Assembly (NCBI GenBank): GCA_020161135.1 | Contig: JAIUOB010000004.1 | Coordinates: forward strand, 124,001-188,000 | Length of the DNA stretch: 64,000 nt | Reading direction: 5' to 3' | From: Gemmatimonadota bacterium | Lineage (GTDB): Bacteria > Gemmatimonadota > Gemmatimonadetes > Gemmatimonadales > Gemmatimonadaceae | Shown here: positions 20,822 through 29,112 of the stretch, piece by piece | How positions within the stretch are numbered: position 1 is the stretch's first letter | How the letters are laid out: each line of letters starts with the position of its first letter | Position numbers and translations under genes: made by a program | Notes under the pieces: model-generated | Seen by the model: only the letters and a program-made list of their open reading frames with translations | Told to the model about the DNA's origin: nothing | The model's database searches: none

Positions 20822-21698
20822 ATGGACAACGCCTTCCGCGCCCACCAGGGCGAGCGACTGGAGCGCCTCGAGCGCTCCCTCCAGCGCGAACTCATGCCGC
20901 GTCTGGTCCACGCTCGCCGTCAGACGGCTTCAAGCCCTCAGCACGACGATGTCCCGTTCCGGCGGCCGCCGGCGCTGGATGTCGATGCGTTCGTGGCGGC
21001 GGTGCGGGGCCATGACGACCAGCGGGCGGCGGAGCATGTGCGACTGCTGATCGACAGCGGCGTGCCCATCGACACGGTGTATCTCGACCTCCTTGCGCCC
21101 GCCGCCCGCCGGCTCGGCGCGATGTGGGAGGCCGACGAGTGCGACTTCGTCGAAGTGACCGTGTCCCTCGGCCGCATGCAGCGCCTGTTGCGCGACTTGT
21201 CCCAGCGCTTCCTCTGCCGACGTCAGTCAGGGCGAGCCGGTGGGCAACATCCTGCTGACCTGCGTTCCCGGCGAGCAGCACACCCTTGGTATCATCATGG
21301 TAGGTGAGTTCCTTATTCGGGACGGTTGGCGCGTCCTGGTGGGAGCGCCCTGGACCGAGAGCGACCTCCTGACCATGGTGGGCACCGAGTGGTACGACGT
21401 CGTGGGCTTTTCCGCAGGATGCGAAGGTCGAGTGACAGCGCTCCGCCGCGATATTCGCCGTCTCAAGGCGGCATCGCGCAATCCGAACGTGCAGGTCATG
21501 GTGGGCGGTCCGATCTTCCAGGAACGCCCGGGCCTGGCCGCACAGCTCGGTGCTCACGCCGTCACGACCTGCGCCAAGGACGCGCCGCGTCTGGCTCGTT
21601 CCCTGCTCCCCGAAGCACGGGTGTTCGCACCCGAGGGCACTCCATGGGCTTCGCCCGGCGAGCATGGCAAGTTCGTTGACGCCCCGCGACGGGCCTGA
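20822..21698 (+). pseudogene. ppaA: PpaA/AerR-type cobalamin-binding photosynthesis regulator, frameshifted
   Basis: AerR/PpaA proteins carry a B12-binding (SCHIC) domain and modulate PpsR/CrtJ in response to light and oxygen. The N-terminal half reads from ATG 20822 (RLERLERSLQRELMPRLV; later PAARRLGAMWEADECDFVEVT), as expected before a B12 domain. In that frame the sequence degenerates after LRDLSQRF (about 21211) and stops at 21307. The continuation, ADVSQGEPVGNILL and then PGEQHTLG with the cobalamin-ligand-type E-x-H-x-x-G motif and RDGWRV, is in the +1 frame and ends at 21698. One extra base (or two missing) between about 21209 and 21219 explains this. A GTG at 21240 after AGGGCGAG could start the second half separately. 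Restored length is about 291 residues; it overlaps the ppsR start by 35 nt. Confidence 0.75.
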
Positions 21699-23097
21699 TC
21701 GCCCCTTCGGCGAACTCGATCCCCGCAGTGCCGCGACGCTCCTCGCCGTCGCCGGCGATATCTCGCTTGTGCTCGATGCCCACGGGACGATCCGTGACGT
21801 CGCCCTGAGTGCGGGCGACACACAGTTCGAGGCCGCGCGCCAATGGGTGGGGCGCTCGTGGAGCGACACGGTCGCGCCGGACTCGCGCAGCAAGGTGGAC
21901 GCCCTGCTCCGCGAAGCCACACTGCAAGGCGTCTCGCGACGCCGACAAGTCAATCACCTGCTGGGCGACGGCGCCGATGTGCCCGTCGCCTATTCGTGTC
22001 TCCGCACGGGTCGTGATGGTGCGCTGGTGGCCGTCGGCCGCGATCAGCGGCATGTGTCGGCACTGCAGCAGCGGCTCGTCGAGGCACAGCAGGCGATGGA
22101 GCGCGACTACTGGCGCCTGCGGCACGTCGAGACGCGATATCGCCTGCTCTTCCAGCTCGCCAGCGACGGTATCCTCGTCCTCGACGCGGCCACCCTCAAG
22201 GTGCTCGACGCGAACAGTGCCGCCGGTCAGGTGTTCGCCGAGGCCGCCGATCGCCTCATCGGTCGCACCTTCCCGTTCGGCGCGGACGCGCACGCCACGC
22301 GCATGCTCGAGGAGCTCGTCTCGACCGCCCGCAGTGCAGGGCGCGCTGGCGACATCACGGTCACGCTGCAGGACGGCCGCAGCGTGCATGCCTCGGCGTC
22401 GTGCTTCCGACAGGAGTCGTCGACACTGCTGCTCGTGCGGCTCTCCTCGCTCGTCGCGAACGGCGAGACCGGCGGGCGCAGTCCGTCACGCCTGCTCGAC
22501 CTGCTGGAGCGGTCGCCTGACGCCTTCGTGGTCACGGACCTCGAGGGGGCGATCCTCTCGGCCAACCGGGCCTTCCTCGACATTGCCGAGGTCGCCAGCG
22601 AGGAGCAGGTGCGTGGCGTGTCCATCGGGACGTTCATCGGCCGTCCGGGCGCCGACTTCGCGATGTTCACCGGCATGCTGCGGCGCAACGGGGTCGTGCG
22701 CCTCATGGCCACCGCCGCCCGGGGCAGTCATGGGCACCAGAGCGAGGTGGAGGTGTCGGCCGTCTGGGTGCCCGAGGGCGAGCAGCCGAGCATTGGCTTC
22801 GCCATTCGCGACATCGGGCGGCGGCTGGCCAGTGGTCCCCACGGTGCCCGCGACCTCACGCGCGCCGTCGAGGAGCTGACCGGGCTCGTGGGACGGGTCT
22901 CGCTGCGCGACCTGGTGCGCGACACGGTCGACCTGGTGGAGCGGCACTTCATTGAAGCCGCCCTCGAGCTCACGAACGACAACCGGACCTCCGCGGCCGA
23001 AGTGCTCGGGGTGAGCCGCCAGAGTCTGTACGTGAAGCTCCGTCGGCACCGGCTGGTGACGCCGGGCGCCGACCGCGACGACGATCCTGCCACCTGA
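21664..23097 (+). CDS. ppsR: PpsR/CrtJ photosynthesis transcriptional repressor
   Basis: 477 residues, close to the 464-469 of Rhodobacter PpsR/CrtJ. In order: an N-terminal PAS-like domain (about 20-130), a glutamine-rich helical linker (ALQQRLVEAQQAMERDYW, 133-150), PAS (about 155-265), a further PAS (about 275-395), and a Fis-type helix-turn-helix at the C-terminus (LELTNDNRTSAAEVLGVSR and QSLYVKLRRH). PpsR represses bacteriochlorophyll, carotenoid and light-harvesting genes under oxygen through TGT-N12-ACA sites. Only two cysteines are present, C112 and C247; the HTH has none, although Rhodobacter PpsR/CrtJ has a redox-active cysteine there. The ATG at 21664 is chosen because it aligns with the start of the domain; it lies inside the end of ppaA. 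Confidence 0.92.
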   Translation: MASSLTPRDGPDRPFGELDPRSAATLLAVAGDISLVLDAHGTIRDVALSAGDTQFEAARQWVGRSWSDTVAPDSRSKVDALLREATLQGVSRRRQVNHLLGDGADVPVAYSCLRTGRDGALVAVGRDQRHVSALQQRLVEAQQAMERDYWRLRHVETRYRLLFQLASDGILVLDAATLKVLDANSAAGQVFAEAADRLIGRTFPFGADAHATRMLEELVSTARSAGRAGDITVTLQDGRSVHASASCFRQESSTLLLVRLSSLVANGETGGRSPSRLLDLLERSPDAFVVTDLEGAILSANRAFLDIAEVASEEQVRGVSIGTFIGRPGADFAMFTGMLRRNGVVRLMATAARGSHGHQSEVEVSAVWVPEGEQPSIGFAIRDIGRRLASGPHGARDLTRAVEELTGLVGRVSLRDLVRDTVDLVERHFIEAALELTNDNRTSAAEVLGVSRQSLYVKLRRHRLVTPGADRDDDPAT

Positions 23098-23141
23098 TAG
23101 GATCTAGCCATGGAACGGACGTGGTCGGCGTCGCACTATCC

Positions 23142-23165
23142 GAGTGTCAACTTTCCGGGACACTC
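23142..23165 (+). promoter_or_regulatory. PpsR/CrtJ operator directly in front of bchG
   Basis: TGT-N12-ACA matches exactly (TGT 23145-23147, ACA 23160-23162) inside the perfect 7-bp inverted repeat GAGTGTC/GACACTC. The last base touches the bchG start codon at 23166. The weak ribosome-binding GGGA lies within the right arm, so the same palindrome could also form an mRNA hairpin that hides it. The upstream promoter is unclear; CACTAT at 23134-23139 is the best -10. Confidence 0.65.
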
Positions 23166-24095
23166 ATGACTGTCAGCTACCAGGTTCGGGCGAACGCCTC
23201 GCGACCGGAGCCGCGTGCGGTCCTGACGCTGCTCAAGCCAGTCACGTGGTTCCCGCCCATGTGGGCGTTCACCTGTGGCGCGATCTCCGCGGGTGTTCCG
23301 CTCACGGGCGACCGCCTGTGGACGCTGGCCCTGGGCATCGGGCTGACGGGCCCGCTGGTGTGCGCGTCGAGCCAGGCGGTGAACGACTGGTTCGATCGAC
23401 ACGTCGACGCCATCAACGAGCCGGATCGCCCCATCCCCTCCGGGCGCATTCCCGGACAGTGGGGCTTGGGCATCGCGATCGGATGGAGTGTCCTGTGTGT
23501 CCTCGCCGCCCTGCCGCTTGGTGTCACGGGCGTGGTGGCCGTCACGGTGGCGCTGCTCTTCTCGTGGGCGTACAGCGCGCCGCCCGTGCGCCTCAAGCAG
23601 AACGGCTGGTGGGGCAACCTCGCCGTCGGCCTTACCTATGAAGGGCTGGCGTGGGTGACCGGAGCCGGCATTCTCCTCGGGAATGTGATGCCGCCGGCGC
23701 CGTTGCTGCTGCTGGCGCTCTGCTGGTCGATCGGCGCGCACGGCATCATGACCCTCAACGACTTCAAGGCGATCGCCGGCGACCGTCGCATGGGTGTGCG
23801 GTCGCTGCCCGTGCAGTTGGGTGCGCGCGGTGCCGCGTGGGTGGCGTGCGGCGTGATGCTGCTCGCGCAGTGCGTGGTGATCGCGCTGCTCATCGCCTGG
23901 CAGCGCCCGCTGCACGCGCTCGCGATCGGTGCGCTCGTGCTCGCGCAGGCCGGGCTGATGCGCTGGTTCCTGCAGCAGCCGGTGCCACGCGCGCTGTACC
24001 TGAGCGCGTTCGGGGTGCCGTTCTATGTGAGCGGCATGATGATCTCGGCGTTCGCGGTCCGCGCGCTTCCCTTCGTGGACGGGAGTGTGCGGTGA
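23166..24095 (+). CDS. bchG: Bacteriochlorophyll a synthase (bacteriochlorophyllide geranylgeranyl/phytyl transferase)
   Basis: 309 residues, an integral membrane prenyltransferase of the UbiA family that esterifies bacteriochlorophyllide a with the C20 tail. The first polyprenyl-diphosphate motif is NDWFDRHVD (73-81) followed by EPDRPIPSGR, the second is DFKAIAGDRRMGVRSLP; about eight helices surround them. The N-terminal RAVLTLLKPVTWFPPMWAF is characteristic of BchG rather than of haem O synthase or UbiA. The ATG at 23166 fits this; a GTG at 23121 would add 15 unlikely residues. In Rhodobacter, bchE and bchJ lie between crtJ and bchG; they are absent here. Next gene overlaps by 4 nt. Confidence 0.94.
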   Translation: MTVSYQVRANASRPEPRAVLTLLKPVTWFPPMWAFTCGAISAGVPLTGDRLWTLALGIGLTGPLVCASSQAVNDWFDRHVDAINEPDRPIPSGRIPGQWGLGIAIGWSVLCVLAALPLGVTGVVAVTVALLFSWAYSAPPVRLKQNGWWGNLAVGLTYEGLAWVTGAGILLGNVMPPAPLLLLALCWSIGAHGIMTLNDFKAIAGDRRMGVRSLPVQLGARGAAWVACGVMLLAQCVVIALLIAWQRPLHALAIGALVLAQAGLMRWFLQQPVPRALYLSAFGVPFYVSGMMISAFAVRALPFVDGSVR

Positions 24096-25435
24096 GCACG
24101 ATGCCCACGGGATTGAGCTGGCCGCAGATCGCGCGTCTCGGATTGGTGCAGGCCGCCATCGGTGCGGTGGTCGTCCTGCTCACGACGACGGTGAACCGTG
24201 TCATCGTGGTGGAGCTTGGGCTGCCGGCCAGCATTCCCGGCCTGCTCGTGGCGCTGCACTTCGCGGTGCAGCTCATCCTGCGGCCGCGGCTTGGGCATGC
24301 CAGCGACCAGCACGGCCGGCGCAGCACGTGGATCCTCGGCGGGCTCGCCGTGTGTGCGGTGAGTGGCGTCGGCGTGACGCTTGCGCTCCCCGTCATGCAG
24401 ACGGATCGGTGGACCGGTGTCGCGCTCGCCTCGCTCGCGAGCGTCGTGCTGGGCGCCGGTGTGAGCGCCGCGGGCACACCGCTGCTGGCGCTCATGAGTG
24501 AGCGCGCGGCACCCGCGCGGCGCGCCGGTGCGGCGGCGATCACGTGGATCCTCATGATCGTCGGCATCATCATGACGGCCGCGCTCTCCGGTGCGCTGCT
24601 CGACCCGTTCTCGTTCACGCGCCTGTCCGCCATCGCGGGCGGCATCGGCGTGGGTGGGCTCCTGCTCGCCATCATCGCGACGCGCGGCATCGAGCAGGCG
24701 CCCCGCATCGCGGCCCCGCGTGACGACATGGGCGCGCCGAGCCACACCGGACGCTTCATGGACGCGTTGTGCGCGGTGCTGGGCGAGCCGGCGTCGCGCC
24801 TGTTCGCCGGGTTCGTGCTGCTCGCGATGTTCGCGTACAGCGCACAGGACCTCATCCTCGAGCCCTTCGCGGGGGTCGCGTTCGGGATGTCGCCGGGCGA
24901 GAGCACCTCGCTGTCGGGCGCACACCACGGTGGTGTGCTGGTGGGGATGATCGCGACCGCGCTGCTGGCTGCACGGCGCGGCCAGCTGCGTCACTGGGCC
25001 GCGGCGGGATGCCTGGGATCGGCGGTCGCGTATGTGGCGCTCGTGGGGGCCCCGGCGCTTGGCGACGTGCGACTATTCCGCGCGATCGTCGTGGTGCTGG
25101 GCGTGGCCAACGGCGTGTTCGCGATCGGCGCGATCGGATCGATGATGGCGCTCACCGGTGACCGCGCCGACGGGCGCGCGGGGCTGCGCCTCGGTGTGTT
25201 CGGCGCGGCGCAGGCGCTCGCGTATGCCGTGGGCACGATGTCCGGCGCAGCAGGCGTCGATGTGGCACGTGCCGTGCTCGACTCGCCCGTGCGCGGCTAC
25301 CTCGCCGTGTTCCTTGTACAGGCCGTGCTGTTCGGCGCCTCGGCGCTGCTGGCGCTGCAGAGCGCGTCGCGCGAACGCGCCACCGCCGTGTTCCGTCAGC
25401 GCAGCGACATGCTGCCGGCGGTGCTGCAGTCATGA
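24092..25435 (+). CDS. bch2: BCH2/PucC-family membrane transporter of the photosynthesis cluster
   Basis: 447 residues, about 12 helices, a major-facilitator fold of the PucC/LhaA/BCH2 family. It lies between bchG and bchP, where Rhodobacter has orf428 (bch2). Members are thought to deliver bacteriochlorophyll to light-harvesting or reaction-centre assembly. Recognisable parts are PGLLVALHFAVQLILRPRLGHASDQHGRRS after the first helix and FGAAQALAYAVGTMSG in the second half. A GTG at 24092 overlapping the bchG stop (GTGA) is chosen because GGGAG sits 6 nt upstream; the ATG at 24101 is the alternative. Its stop overlaps the bchP start (ATGA). Confidence 0.85.
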   Translation: MSTMPTGLSWPQIARLGLVQAAIGAVVVLLTTTVNRVIVVELGLPASIPGLLVALHFAVQLILRPRLGHASDQHGRRSTWILGGLAVCAVSGVGVTLALPVMQTDRWTGVALASLASVVLGAGVSAAGTPLLALMSERAAPARRAGAAAITWILMIVGIIMTAALSGALLDPFSFTRLSAIAGGIGVGGLLLAIIATRGIEQAPRIAAPRDDMGAPSHTGRFMDALCAVLGEPASRLFAGFVLLAMFAYSAQDLILEPFAGVAFGMSPGESTSLSGAHHGGVLVGMIATALLAARRGQLRHWAAAGCLGSAVAYVALVGAPALGDVRLFRAIVVVLGVANGVFAIGAIGSMMALTGDRADGRAGLRLGVFGAAQALAYAVGTMSGAAGVDVARAVLDSPVRGYLAVFLVQAVLFGASALLALQSASRERATAVFRQRSDMLPAVLQS

Positions 25436-26679
25436 CCCCCGACGTGCCGGCTCCCCTCACTCCCCAGGGCCCTCGAGCGATGTCGACCGATCCGGATCTT
25501 TACGACGTCGTGGTGGTCGGCGGCGGTCCCGCCGGCGCCACGGCCGCGCACGAACTGGCCTGCGCCGGCCGCCGCGTGCTGCTGCTCGACCGCGCCTGGC
25601 GGACGAAGCCCTGTGGCGGTGCGGTGCCCCCACAGTTGCTGCGCGACTTCCGCATTCCGCAGCACCTGCTGGTGGCGCGCGTCAATACGGCGCGGGTCAT
25701 CTCGCCGCGGTCACGCAAGGTCGACATTCCGGTGGGCGACGGCTTCGTGGGCATGGTCGACCGCGATGTGTTCGACGAGTGGCTGCGCAACCGCGCGCAC
25801 GAGGCGGGCGCCGAGCGCCGCACGGGCACCTTCACCCATTTCGCGCGGGACGCGCAGGGGATGGCGGTCCTCACCTACACCGATGGGCGGTCGCGCCACG
25901 GCGAGGAGCGCACCGTGCGTGCGCGCTTCGTGGTCGGCGCCGACGGCGCGCTGTCGCCGGTGGCGCGGCAGTGCATTCCCGGATCGCACCGCGCGCGTCA
26001 TGTCTTCGCCTATCACGAGGTGGTGAAGTCGCCCGTCGTCGACTCCGAGGTGTTCGGCCACGATCGGGTCGACGTCTACTATCACGCGCCGCTGTCGCCG
26101 GATTTCTACGCGTGGGTGTTTCCGCATGGCGCGACGACGTCGATCGGCACGGGCACGCTGCAGAAGGGCTTCGGCCTCAAGGAGGCGGTGGCCAAGCTGC
26201 GCGCCGACACGGGCATGGACACCCTCGAGACGCTGCGGCGCGAAGGGGCGCCCATTCCGCTCCGCCCCCTGCCCCGCTGGGACGACGGCCAGAACGTGGT
26301 GATTGCCGGAGATGCGGCAGGCGTCGTGGCGCCGGCGAGTGGCGAGGGCATCTTCTACGCCATGACGGGCGGCCGGTTTGCCGCCGATGCGGTGGAGGAG
26401 GCGTTGCAGACCGGCGATGCGCGCGCCCTCGCGCAGGCGCGGCGCCGCTTCATGCGACTGCACGGCCCCGTGTTCTTCGTGCTCGACGTGATGCAGCGCT
26501 TCTGGTACACCACCGACGACCGGCGCGAGCGCTTCGTGGCGATCTGTCGGGATCGTGACGTGCAGCAACTCACGTTCGACGGCTACATGCGCAAGCAGCT
26601 CGTGCGCGCGCGGCCGATGTCGCACGTCAGGATCTTCTTCAAGAACCTGGCGCACCTCACCGGTCTGGCGACGGCCTGA
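25432..26679 (+). CDS. bchP: Geranylgeranyl reductase of bacteriochlorophyll synthesis
   Basis: 415 residues, an FAD-dependent enzyme that reduces three double bonds of the geranylgeranyl tail to phytyl. An N-terminal Rossmann dinucleotide site (YDVVVVGGGPAGATAAHELA) follows a 20-residue extension; RTKPCGGAVPPQLL, the FVVGADGALSPVARQ segment and the second flavin motif NVVIAGDAAGVVAPASGEGI are all present. The ATG at 25432 overlaps the bch2 stop; a second ATG at 25480 would give the more usual length. Most bchP genes in Rhodobacter-type clusters are followed by idi; here hemA follows after 22 nt. Confidence 0.93.
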   Translation: MTPDVPAPLTPQGPRAMSTDPDLYDVVVVGGGPAGATAAHELACAGRRVLLLDRAWRTKPCGGAVPPQLLRDFRIPQHLLVARVNTARVISPRSRKVDIPVGDGFVGMVDRDVFDEWLRNRAHEAGAERRTGTFTHFARDAQGMAVLTYTDGRSRHGEERTVRARFVVGADGALSPVARQCIPGSHRARHVFAYHEVVKSPVVDSEVFGHDRVDVYYHAPLSPDFYAWVFPHGATTSIGTGTLQKGFGLKEAVAKLRADTGMDTLETLRREGAPIPLRPLPRWDDGQNVVIAGDAAGVVAPASGEGIFYAMTGGRFAADAVEEALQTGDARALAQARRRFMRLHGPVFFVLDVMQRFWYTTDDRRERFVAICRDRDVQQLTFDGYMRKQLVRARPMSHVRIFFKNLAHLTGLATA

Positions 26680-26701
26680 CCCGGACCGACTCCGCTCCTC
26701 C

Positions 26702-28018
26702 ATGCTGATCTCGATCGCCATCGACTTTCGTCATGCTGACGTCGCGACGCGCGAGCGCTTCCACCTGTCGGAGGAGCGCCTGACGCAGTTGTACCGTTCG
26801 GCACGCACCGACGTGGTCACGGAATCGGCGCTGATCGCCACCTGCAACCGCACGGAGCTGTACGCATGGATCGACGCCGACGACCCGGTGGCGGTCGAGC
26901 GCGCGGTGCAGCGCCTGGCGCGGCGCTGGATGCGCACGCGGGCCGATGGCGCGGAGCTGCTGCAGACGGCCACGCGGCGTGAGGGGATCGAGGCGGCCCG
27001 CCATGTCGTGCGGATCGCGTCGGGGCTGGAGTCGCAGGTGCTGGGCGACGGGCAGATCCTGGGGCAGCTCAAGGCGGCGTACAAGCGCGCATCGCGTGGC
27101 GACGCGGCGGGGCCGGTGCTGCATCGCCTGTTCGAGACGGCGCTGCGCGCCGGCAAGCGCGTGCAGACCGAGACGTCGCTCACCGCGGGGCGCAACAGCG
27201 TGGGCGCCGAGGCGGCCATCACGGCGGCCCAGCGCTTCGGCAACCTCGCCAACGCGCGGTGCGTGATCGTCGGAGCGGGCAAGACCGGCGCGCGCGCGGC
27301 CAAGCAGCTCCGCAAGCTGGGCGCGCGCGATCTCGTGATCGTCAATCGCTCACCGGAGCGTGCCGAGGAGCTCGCAGCGTTCGTGCAGGGGCGCGCCGCC
27401 AGTTGGGAGAGCCGCCATGTCGAGGCGGCGATGGGCGACGTGGTGATCGTCGCCACGGGCAGCGAGACGCCGGTCATCACAGCCCCGGCGCTGCAGCGCG
27501 CCCGGGAGGCCTGCGCATCGTCCGGCTACGCGTTGCTGCTCATGGACCTGAGCCTGCCCCGCAACATCGATCCCGCGGTGACGGCCGATCCCGCGATCGC
27601 GCTGGTCGACCTCGATACGCTGCACCAGCCACTGCTGGACGCCGAGGTGCTGCGCCGCGATGCGGTGCCGCTGGCCGAGGGGATCTGCGAGTCGGAGACG
27701 CAGGCGTTCATGGCGTGGCTGGCCACGGCGCCCGCCCGCGATGCGATTCGCCCGCTGCGCGAGGCGCTCGAGGATGTCGCGCGCCGCGAAGTGGCCTTTC
27801 ATGCGAAGGACGCGCACGTGGCTGAGCGCGCCGCGTCGCGCATTGTCGCCAAGCTGCTGGCCGGCCCGATGGCCGCCCTGCGCCGTACCCTGCAACGCGG
27901 CGAGCCACTCGATGCGCACGCCATGATGCTGTTCGAGATGTTCGCGCCCACCGCCGAGTCTCCCGCGCGCGACCTGCGCGCCGCGGCGTCGACCGCCACC
28001 CATCGCACGCCCACATGA
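26702..28018 (+). CDS. hemA: Glutamyl-tRNA reductase
   Basis: 438 residues. First enzyme of the C5 route to 5-aminolevulinate: reduces glutamyl-tRNA(Glu) to glutamate-1-semialdehyde with NADPH. The catalytic cysteine is C48 in ALIATCNRTELY; SGLESQVLGDGQILGQLKAAY and the NADPH-binding VIVGAGKTGARAAKQL follow, then a C-terminal dimerisation region. This is not the ALA synthase that alphaproteobacteria also call HemA. It begins 22 nt after bchP and its stop overlaps hemE (ATGA), so it is in the same transcription unit as bchG-bch2-bchP. Confidence 0.94.
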   Translation: MLISIAIDFRHADVATRERFHLSEERLTQLYRSARTDVVTESALIATCNRTELYAWIDADDPVAVERAVQRLARRWMRTRADGAELLQTATRREGIEAARHVVRIASGLESQVLGDGQILGQLKAAYKRASRGDAAGPVLHRLFETALRAGKRVQTETSLTAGRNSVGAEAAITAAQRFGNLANARCVIVGAGKTGARAAKQLRKLGARDLVIVNRSPERAEELAAFVQGRAASWESRHVEAAMGDVVIVATGSETPVITAPALQRAREACASSGYALLLMDLSLPRNIDPAVTADPAIALVDLDTLHQPLLDAEVLRRDAVPLAEGICESETQAFMAWLATAPARDAIRPLREALEDVARREVAFHAKDAHVAERAASRIVAKLLAGPMAALRRTLQRGEPLDAHAMMLFEMFAPTAESPARDLRAAASTATHRTPT

Positions 28019-29112
28019 ACGACCTGCTCCTCCGCGCGCTCCGACGCGAACCGGTGTCCCGTCCCCCCGTCTGGATGATGCGTCAGGCGGGACGGTATCT
28101 GTCCGAGTATCGCGCCGTGCGCGCGCAGTCCGACTTCCTGACGATGTGTCGGACGCCCGAGCTCGCGACGGAAGTGACGCTGCAGCCCATCGACCTGGTC
28201 GGGGTGGATGCAGCGATCATCTTCAGTGACATCCTGGTCGTGCCGGAGGCGATGGGCATGTCCCTCACCCTCGATGAAGGGGTGGGGCCCCAGTTCGCCA
28301 ATCCGCTGCGCTCGCCCACCGACGTGGCGCGCCTGCGCCCCGTCGAGCCGCGCGAACAGTTGTCGTACATGCTCGACGCGCTGCGCATGACGCGTCGTGC
28401 CCTCAACGACCGCGTGCCGCTCATCGGTTTTGCCGGTGCTCCCTGGACGCTCGCGGCCTACATGGTCGAGGGGCGTGGCACGAAGCAGTTCGCCGTCGCG
28501 AAGCGCATGCTCTTCGAGCAGCCGGCGATGGCGCACCACCTGCTCGGGCTCCTGGCCGATGCCGTCGGGGAGTTCCTCGTCGCGCAGGTGGAGGCCGGAG
28601 CACAGGTGGTGCAACTGTTCGACTCGTGGGCCGGCGCGCTGGCCCCCGATGAGTTCCGCACCTTCGCGTTGCCGGCGCTCGCGCGCGCGGCGCAGCGCGC
28701 CCGTGAGGCCGGTGTGCCGGTGATCGTCTTCGCGCCCGGGGCCGGCTGGGCGCTCGACGAGATCGCCGCGGCGACGCACGCCGATGCGATCGGCATCGAC
28801 TGGCACACCGCACCGGCGGAGGCGCGTCGCACCCTCGAGCCGTTCGGGGTGGCAATGCAGGGCAACCTCGACCCGTGTGCGCTGTACGCCCCGGTCGAGG
28901 AGATCCGCCGCCGCACGCACGCGATGATCGAGGCGTTCGGTCCCGTTGGCCACGTCGCGAACCTCGGCCACGGCATCCTGCCTGACATGCAGCCCGATCA
29001 CGCACGCGCGTTCGTGAACGCGGTGCGCGAGTGGGAGTGGACGCCGGCCCGCATCGATCAGTGGCACGCCACGCACGACGCCGAACCCTCCACCCTGGTA
29101 GGTGCCCCATGA
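28015..29112 (+). CDS. hemE: Uroporphyrinogen decarboxylase
   Basis: 365 residues. Removes the four acetate carboxyl groups of uroporphyrinogen III to give coproporphyrinogen III. The conserved N-terminal RPPVWMMRQAGRYLSEYR with its substrate-binding arginines, the DIIVV-type strand with aspartate (FSDILVVPEAMGM), FAGAPWTLAAYMVEG, and the C-terminal GNLDPCALYAP and NLGHGILPD are all recognisable. Coupled at both ends by ATGA overlaps with hemA and hemF, it is a common step for haem and bacteriochlorophyll. Confidence 0.95.
   Translation: MNDLLLRALRREPVSRPPVWMMRQAGRYLSEYRAVRAQSDFLTMCRTPELATEVTLQPIDLVGVDAAIIFSDILVVPEAMGMSLTLDEGVGPQFANPLRSPTDVARLRPVEPREQLSYMLDALRMTRRALNDRVPLIGFAGAPWTLAAYMVEGRGTKQFAVAKRMLFEQPAMAHHLLGLLADAVGEFLVAQVEAGAQVVQLFDSWAGALAPDEFRTFALPALARAAQRAREAGVPVIVFAPGAGWALDEIAAATHADAIGIDWHTAPAEARRTLEPFGVAMQGNLDPCALYAPVEEIRRRTHAMIEAFGPVGHVANLGHGILPDMQPDHARAFVNAVREWEWTPARIDQWHATHDAEPSTLVGAP

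Noticed and set aside
23121..23165. GTG start 45 nt upstream for bchG
   Set aside because: The added residues do not resemble BchG N-termini and the codons would run through the PpsR operator.
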